Source: Methylobacterium isbiliense
GTDB lineage: Bacteria; Pseudomonadota; Alphaproteobacteria; Rhizobiales; Beijerinckiaceae
DNA length: 35,998 bases
Direction: 5' to 3'
Assembly: GCF_022179325.1 (NCBI RefSeq)
Contig: NZ_BPQQ01000098.1
Location: 1-35,998 of the forward strand
Below the pieces are notes generated by a model, which saw nothing but the letters and a program-made list of their open reading frames with translations, was not told the DNA's origin and did no database searches. The position numbers and the translations under genes are program-made. Each line of letters begins with the position of its first letter. Position 1 is the first letter of the stretch. This document shows positions 32,555 to 35,998 of the stretch, in pieces.

Positions 32555-33487
32555 TCAAGCCGGGAGGGTGGCGAGCATCGCGTCCCGCTCGGCCCGGTCC
32601 GGCAGCGCGTCGAACACGCCGGCCCGGCGCACCACGCAGGCGCCGCAGGCGGCGGCGTGGCGCAGGCTCTCGGCCAGCGGCAGGCCCTCCGCCAGCGACA
32701 CCGCCAAGCCTGCCGTAAAGGCGTCGCCCGCGCCGATCGTGTCCACGGCGGTGACCGGGAAGGCCGGCTGGGCGACAAGCGCCCCTCCCGTCTCGCGGGC
32801 GAGCGCGCCGTCCGCGCCCATCGTCACCACCACGAGGCGCGGGCCGCGGTCGAGGAGGCGGGCGATCATCGCCGCCGGATCGGCCTCGGGCAGGCCGAGC
32901 CCCGCCCGGCAGGCCTCCGCCTCCGGTGCGTTGACGACGAGGATGTCGGTATCGGCAAGCAGCGCCGGCGCCGGCAGGCGGAAGGGCGAGGGGTTGAGCA
33001 GGGTCGCCACCCCGGCCCTGCGCGCGAGGCGGAACCCCTCCGCGATCGCCTCATCGCCGATCTCGAACTGGGCCAGCACGCAGCGGGCGCGCACGAGCCG
33101 GGCGGACGCGTGCCGGACCGCCGCGGCGTCGAGCCGCGCATTGGCGCCCGGATAGACCGCGATGCAGTTCTCGCCGGCGGCGTCGATGAAGCCGATGCCG
33201 GCGCCGGTCGCGCCCTCGACGCGGCGCAGCATCCCGGCGGGCAGATCCGCCCGACGCAAGGCCGCCTCCGCCAGATCGCCGAACAGGTCCAGGCCCGCCG
33301 CGATCAGCCCGTCGACCCGGGCCCCGAGCCGCCGGGCGCCGACCGCGAGGTTCAGTCCTTTGCCACCGGGATCGACGAGGAAAGAATCAGCCCGCAGGGT
33401 CTCGCCCGCTCGCGGCAGCCGCGCCACCGTGGCAGAACAGGCGACCACGAAGCTGCCCAAGACGAAGAGGTCCGGATCGTCCCCCAT
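32555..33487 (-). CDS. PfkB/ribokinase-family sugar kinase
   Basis: A 310-residue carbohydrate kinase. The N-terminal PfkB signature region is LFVLGSFVVACSATVARLPR with GETLRADSFLVDPGGKGLNLAVGARRLGA split over residues about 25-55; the C-terminal signature is AVDTIGAGDAFTAGLAVSLA, whose Asp is the catalytic base. Substrate is probably a pentose, nucleoside or deoxysugar, as for ribokinase relatives. Start is uncertain: ATG 33487 matches family length and leaves about 110 nt for the promoter shared with the divergent GntR gene; ATG 33568 (337 residues) or GTG 33496 are alternatives, none with a strong ribosome-binding site. Divergence from a GntR/UTRA gene suggests control by it. Confidence 0.86.
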   Translation of the reverse strand: MGDDPDLFVLGSFVVACSATVARLPRAGETLRADSFLVDPGGKGLNLAVGARRLGARVDGLIAAGLDLFGDLAEAALRRADLPAGMLRRVEGATGAGIGFIDAAGENCIAVYPGANARLDAAAVRHASARLVRARCVLAQFEIGDEAIAEGFRLARRAGVATLLNPSPFRLPAPALLADTDILVVNAPEAEACRAGLGLPEADPAAMIARLLDRGPRLVVVTMGADGALARETGGALVAQPAFPVTAVDTIGAGDAFTAGLAVSLAEGLPLAESLRHAAACGACVVRRAGVFDALPDRAERDAMLATLPA

Positions 33488-33597
33488 GTCGGTCACGACA
33501 AGAATCCCGTCCCGCCGGACATCAGTCCCACGCACCGGCAGAACATCACGTCGGGTTGCGGTTGTCATGAGGGAGACCGTTCGGACCACGGCCGCCG

Positions 33598-34389
33598 ATG
33601 TCTGACGGCGTGCAAGGCCCCGACCGGACGCGGGCGGCGCGGACGCCCGGCCTCGCCAGCCTCGTGCGGCTGCGGCAGGACACGGCCAAGCCCCTCTACC
33701 TGCAGCTCGAAGAGCAACTCCGGGCGCTGATCGAGGACGGCACGCTCGCGGGAGGCACCACGCTGCCGGCCGAGCGGTCCTTCGCGGAGGCGATGGGGGT
33801 GAGCCGCACCACGGTGCAGCGCTGCTACGACACCCTGCGCCGTCAGCGCTTCCTGAGCGCCCACGGCCGGCTCGGCTTCGTCGTCGAGGCCGGCCGCACG
33901 CGGCTCAGTCCCGGCATGGACCGCCTCAAGGGCTTCACCGAGGAGATGCGGGAACTCGGCCGGGTGCCCTCGTCCGAGATCGTCGAGCGGCTCGTGCTCC
34001 ACGACCGCGCCATCGCCTCGCTGTTCGGGCTGCCCTCGACCGTGCCCTTCCTCAAGCTGGTGCGCATCCGCAAGGGCGATGGCATCCCGCTCTCGCGGGA
34101 AGTGGCGTGGTACAACCTCGGCGCTGCGCCCGCCCTCGCGGAGGCCGATCTCGGCGGCTCGGTCTACGCGCTGCTGGGGACCTGCGGGGTGCCGCTGGTG
34201 CGCTGCCAGCAGACGATCGAGGCGGCCATGGCCAACGCCGTGGAATGCGCGGTGTTCGGCTTCGAAGAGCCCCTGCCCTGCCTGCTGATCAAGCGCCGCT
34301 CCTACGACCGCGAGGACCGGATGATCGAGTACGTCGAGGGGCTCTTCCGCGGCGACGCCTATGCCTACCGGCTCGACCTGCGGGCCTGA
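33598..34389 (+). CDS. GntR-family regulator with UTRA domain (HutC subfamily)
   Basis: A 263-residue transcription factor. The N-terminal winged helix (about 30-100) contains PLYLQLEEQLRALIEDGTLA, LPAERSFAEAMGVSRTTVQR and YDTLRRQRFLSAHGRLGFVV, standard GntR features. The C-terminal part (about 115-260) is a UTRA ligand-binding domain with FLKLVRIRKGDGIPLSREVAWYN and LIKRRSYDREDRMIEYVEGL. HutC-type regulators sense small metabolites or sugar phosphates. It is divergent from the PfkB kinase, so autoregulation and control of pfkB-bioA is the natural guess; a defined operator was not found in the short spacer. Start ATG 33598; no ribosome-binding site visible. Confidence 0.92.
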   Translation: MSDGVQGPDRTRAARTPGLASLVRLRQDTAKPLYLQLEEQLRALIEDGTLAGGTTLPAERSFAEAMGVSRTTVQRCYDTLRRQRFLSAHGRLGFVVEAGRTRLSPGMDRLKGFTEEMRELGRVPSSEIVERLVLHDRAIASLFGLPSTVPFLKLVRIRKGDGIPLSREVAWYNLGAAPALAEADLGGSVYALLGTCGVPLVRCQQTIEAAMANAVECAVFGFEEPLPCLLIKRRSYDREDRMIEYVEGLFRGDAYAYRLDLRA

Positions 34390-34401
34390 CGGCGCGCGGA
34401 A

Positions 34402-35253
34402 TCAGCCCTTGCGGGTCGTCGGCAGGCCGGGCAGCGCCGGGCGCTTGGCCCGCGCCACGGCGGCGCCTGCCGGGGCCGGCGCGGCGGCCTTGACGATCAC
34501 GCGGCTCAGCGCCTCGGCGAGGCAATCGTAGCCGCGATCGCCCATATGGAACCCGTCCGCCGACAGCATGCTGGTCAGCAGCGCCGGGTCCTGGCGGCCC
34601 CACTCCTTCATCAGGGCGTAGCGCGAGAAGACCGGCACCTCGTTCTCCGCCGCCGTCGCGGCCACGAGGCCCACGAACCGCTCGTAGCGGACGCGGTCGG
34701 GGATCGCCGGATAGAATTGCTGATCGACCAGGATCAGGTCGCTGCCCGCCGCGCGCACAAGTGCGATGCCGCGCTCCAGAAGGGTGCGGAACCGGCCCTC
34801 GTCGCCGCCCCGGACGGCGTCGTTGGTGCCCACCTGCCAGATGACGAGGCTGGGCTTGACGGGCTGCGCGAGGGTGGCCTCCAGGCGCAGCAGCGTCTGG
34901 TCCGCGGTCTCGCCGCCGATCCCGGCATTGACCACCGCCACCGGCGCCTCGCGCCACGCCTGGGTCAGATCCTCCTCGAGCTGGTGCGGATAGGCCCGGA
35001 CGGGCGACGAGGCGCCGATGCCCTCCGTCGACGAGGAGCCGATCGCCAGCACCCGCACCGGATGACGGTCCGCGAGGTGCGCGCCGGTGGCCGGCAGCGC
35101 CGCGACGTCGCGCAGCATCACGCCGGTGCCCGTGCACGCCGACCCCGCCAGGGCAGGCCCCCCGAGAAGCACCAGGGCCACCAGGGCCGCCAAGCATCGC
35201 CCGTGGCGATCCGCATGACGGACCGCCCGGCCAAGATCGAACCGGAGCATCAT
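34402..35253 (-). CDS. Secreted SGNH/GDSL-family hydrolase
   Basis: A 283-residue esterase-like protein with a signal peptide (hydrophobic LAALVALVLLGGPALAGSA, cleavage near residue 38). The SGNH blocks are all present: block I IGSSSTEG with nucleophile Ser74 (the usual GDS is GSS), block II GIGGETADQT with Gly, block III WQVGTNDA with Asn144, and block V DGFHMGDRG with Asp233 and His236. It should act in the periplasm on an acyl or acetyl ester of a lipid or polysaccharide. A C-terminal tail of about 35 residues is Ala/Pro/Lys-rich. ATG 35253 (or 35250) was chosen at the signal peptide; the open frame up to 35583 is not protein-like. It converges with the GntR gene. Confidence 0.87.
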   Translation of the reverse strand: MMLRFDLGRAVRHADRHGRCLAALVALVLLGGPALAGSACTGTGVMLRDVAALPATGAHLADRHPVRVLAIGSSSTEGIGASSPVRAYPHQLEEDLTQAWREAPVAVVNAGIGGETADQTLLRLEATLAQPVKPSLVIWQVGTNDAVRGGDEGRFRTLLERGIALVRAAGSDLILVDQQFYPAIPDRVRYERFVGLVAATAAENEVPVFSRYALMKEWGRQDPALLTSMLSADGFHMGDRGYDCLAEALSRVIVKAAAPAPAGAAVARAKRPALPGLPTTRKG

Positions 35254-35471
35254 CTTCGATTGTCGCGTGGTCTGGCGTGGAACACTTGTGTGAATTGTTG
35301 GCCCGGAGGCGATCCTGCGAGTAGCATGACGATCTATGGCATGCCAGTGAAAATTCCGGCGAATGCCATGCTGTGCCGAAGTTCTTCCGGGGTGGTCGCT
35401 GCGTCCGGTACGCCTTTCGTCGCATTCTGGTCTCGGTCGTGACGCTTGCGTAAGCTTGACCGATCGTTGTC

Positions 35472-35998
35472 TCAGCGTGGCAGAGCGGTCCAGCCGGGCC
35501 GGGCGAGGTGCAGGATCGCGAAGGCCCGGCCGGGTGATTCGGCGGCCGCGTCGGTCGCCAGGGTGAGCCGCGCGAGGCGCCATCCGGCGGGATCGAGGGC
35601 GGAGACGCGGGCGAGGATGCCCGGCTCGGCCATCGCGGCCTCGTTCCGGGCCGCCTCCGCGCGGCGCAGGGCGGCGAGGTCGGTCCCGGGATCGAGGGGC
35701 GCCTCGTCGTGCCGAAGCACCGCCGCGGCTCCGGGCTCTGCGCCGGCCCGCACGTCGAGCGGCAGCAGGGTGTCGACGCGCGGGCGGCCGAACGTGTCGG
35801 TCACGGCGCGGAAGCGCTCGTCCGTCAGCATGGCGAGGGCGGCCTGCGGATCGAGCCAGAGGTAGAACGACGCGTAGATGTTGTCCTGGGCCTCGCAGCG
35901 CCCGCGCTCGCGGGCCTTGCTGCGCCCGCGCTCGCGGGCCTCGCTGCGCCCGCGCTCGCGGGCCACGAAGGCCTTGAAGCCGAGGCCCGGCGTGGCGT
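35472..35998 (-). CDS. DUF4865-like protein, 5' end beyond window
   Basis: The last 174 codons of a gene whose start lies outside the window. After GLGFKAFV comes a repeat region (RERGRSEA-RERGRSKA-RERGRCEA), then NIYASFYLWLDPQAALAMLT, FGRPRVDTLLPLDV and a helical C-terminal part with ALRRAEAARNEAAM. The order G-x-G-F-K-A, N-x-Y-A-x-F-Y-L-W, G-R-P-x-V-x-T and the closing R-A-F-x-I-L-H-L matches what I recall of the DUF4865 family (possible monooxygenase-like ferredoxin fold, function unknown). The family normally has only a short loop where the repeat sits. A GTG at 35966 would exclude the conserved start and is not the real one. Confidence 0.7.
   Translation of the reverse strand, partial: ATPGLGFKAFVARERGRSEARERGRSKARERGRCEAQDNIYASFYLWLDPQAALAMLTDERFRAVTDTFGRPRVDTLLPLDVRAGAEPGAAAVLRHDEAPLDPGTDLAALRRAEAARNEAAMAEPGILARVSALDPAGWRLARLTLATDAAAESPGRAFAILHLARPGWTALPR
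35898..35964. repeat. 24-bp in-frame tandem repeat, three copies
   Basis: GCGCCCGCGCTCGCGGGCC recurs at 35898-35916, 35922-35940 and 35946-35964, with a period of 24 bp. The unit itself contains the dyad CCCGCG-CT-CGCGGG. Because the period is a multiple of three, it encodes an 8-residue repeat on the minus strand inside the DUF4865-like gene. Confidence 0.92.

Noticed and set aside
35898-35964. The three-copy repeat as a CRISPR array
   Set aside because: Only 5 nt separate the 19-bp cores, there are no unique spacers, and the array is an in-frame coding repeat.

Overview
The window is about 36 kb of uniformly very GC-rich DNA, densely packed with short intergenic gaps. Protein content points to an alphaproteobacterium of the Hyphomicrobiales, most likely Methylobacterium or a close relative. 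The main indicators are the aapJQMP-metC arrangement, an EcfG-type general-stress promoter, small rhizobial-type conserved proteins and the iron, TRAP and SCOT gene types. This placement is inference from remembered family resemblance; no search was run. I see no phage, transposase, integrase, CRISPR array or rRNA, so the window reads as ordinary chromosome with a few accessory touches.

Layout. 1-2.4 kb: a Crp/Fnr regulator, tRNA-Cys (minus) and tRNA-Asn (plus), then a 58-residue DUF1328 membrane protein behind a GGAAC-N17-GGTT promoter, and two small conserved or hypothetical proteins. 2.8-9.5 kb: a sulfur and amino-acid block with sseA, the general L-amino-acid ABC transporter aapJQMP (minus) and a divergent metC-like lyase. 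9.5-14.3 kb: an FMN-binding PNPOx-like protein, a three-gene envelope glycosylation operon (ArnT-like GT, GT2 polyprenyl-phosphate glycosyltransferase, LAB_N membrane protein), a tandem PilZ protein and an unknown protein. 14.5-18.5 kb: an FbpABC-type ferric iron transporter. 18.5-23.1 kb: a TRAP-type binding protein placed directly before a chemoreceptor with no TRAP permease in sight, then an MFS carrier. 23.2-25.5 kb: a small secreted Pro-rich protein behind a 12-bp tandem repeat, and an outer-membrane barrel with an AT-rich, palindrome-bearing upstream region. 25.5-31.2 kb: scoAB (succinyl-CoA:3-oxoacid CoA-transferase), an AsmA-like protein, a CobB-type sirtuin, a Pro-rich unknown and a HAD phosphatase. 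31.3-34.4 kb: bioA and a PfkB sugar kinase, divergent from a GntR/UTRA regulator. 34.4-36 kb: a secreted SGNH hydrolase and a 5'-truncated DUF4865 protein carrying an in-frame 8-residue tandem repeat.

Most of the region is housekeeping transport and metabolism. Three items are most worth a second look: the orphan TRAP binding protein coupled to a methyl-accepting chemotaxis protein, the repeat expansion inside the DUF4865 domain, and the uncharacterised GT39/GT2/LAB_N operon next to a tandem PilZ gene. I found no convincing wholly new system. Start codons were chosen by family length, ribosome-binding site and spacing, and alternatives are given where the choice is close.
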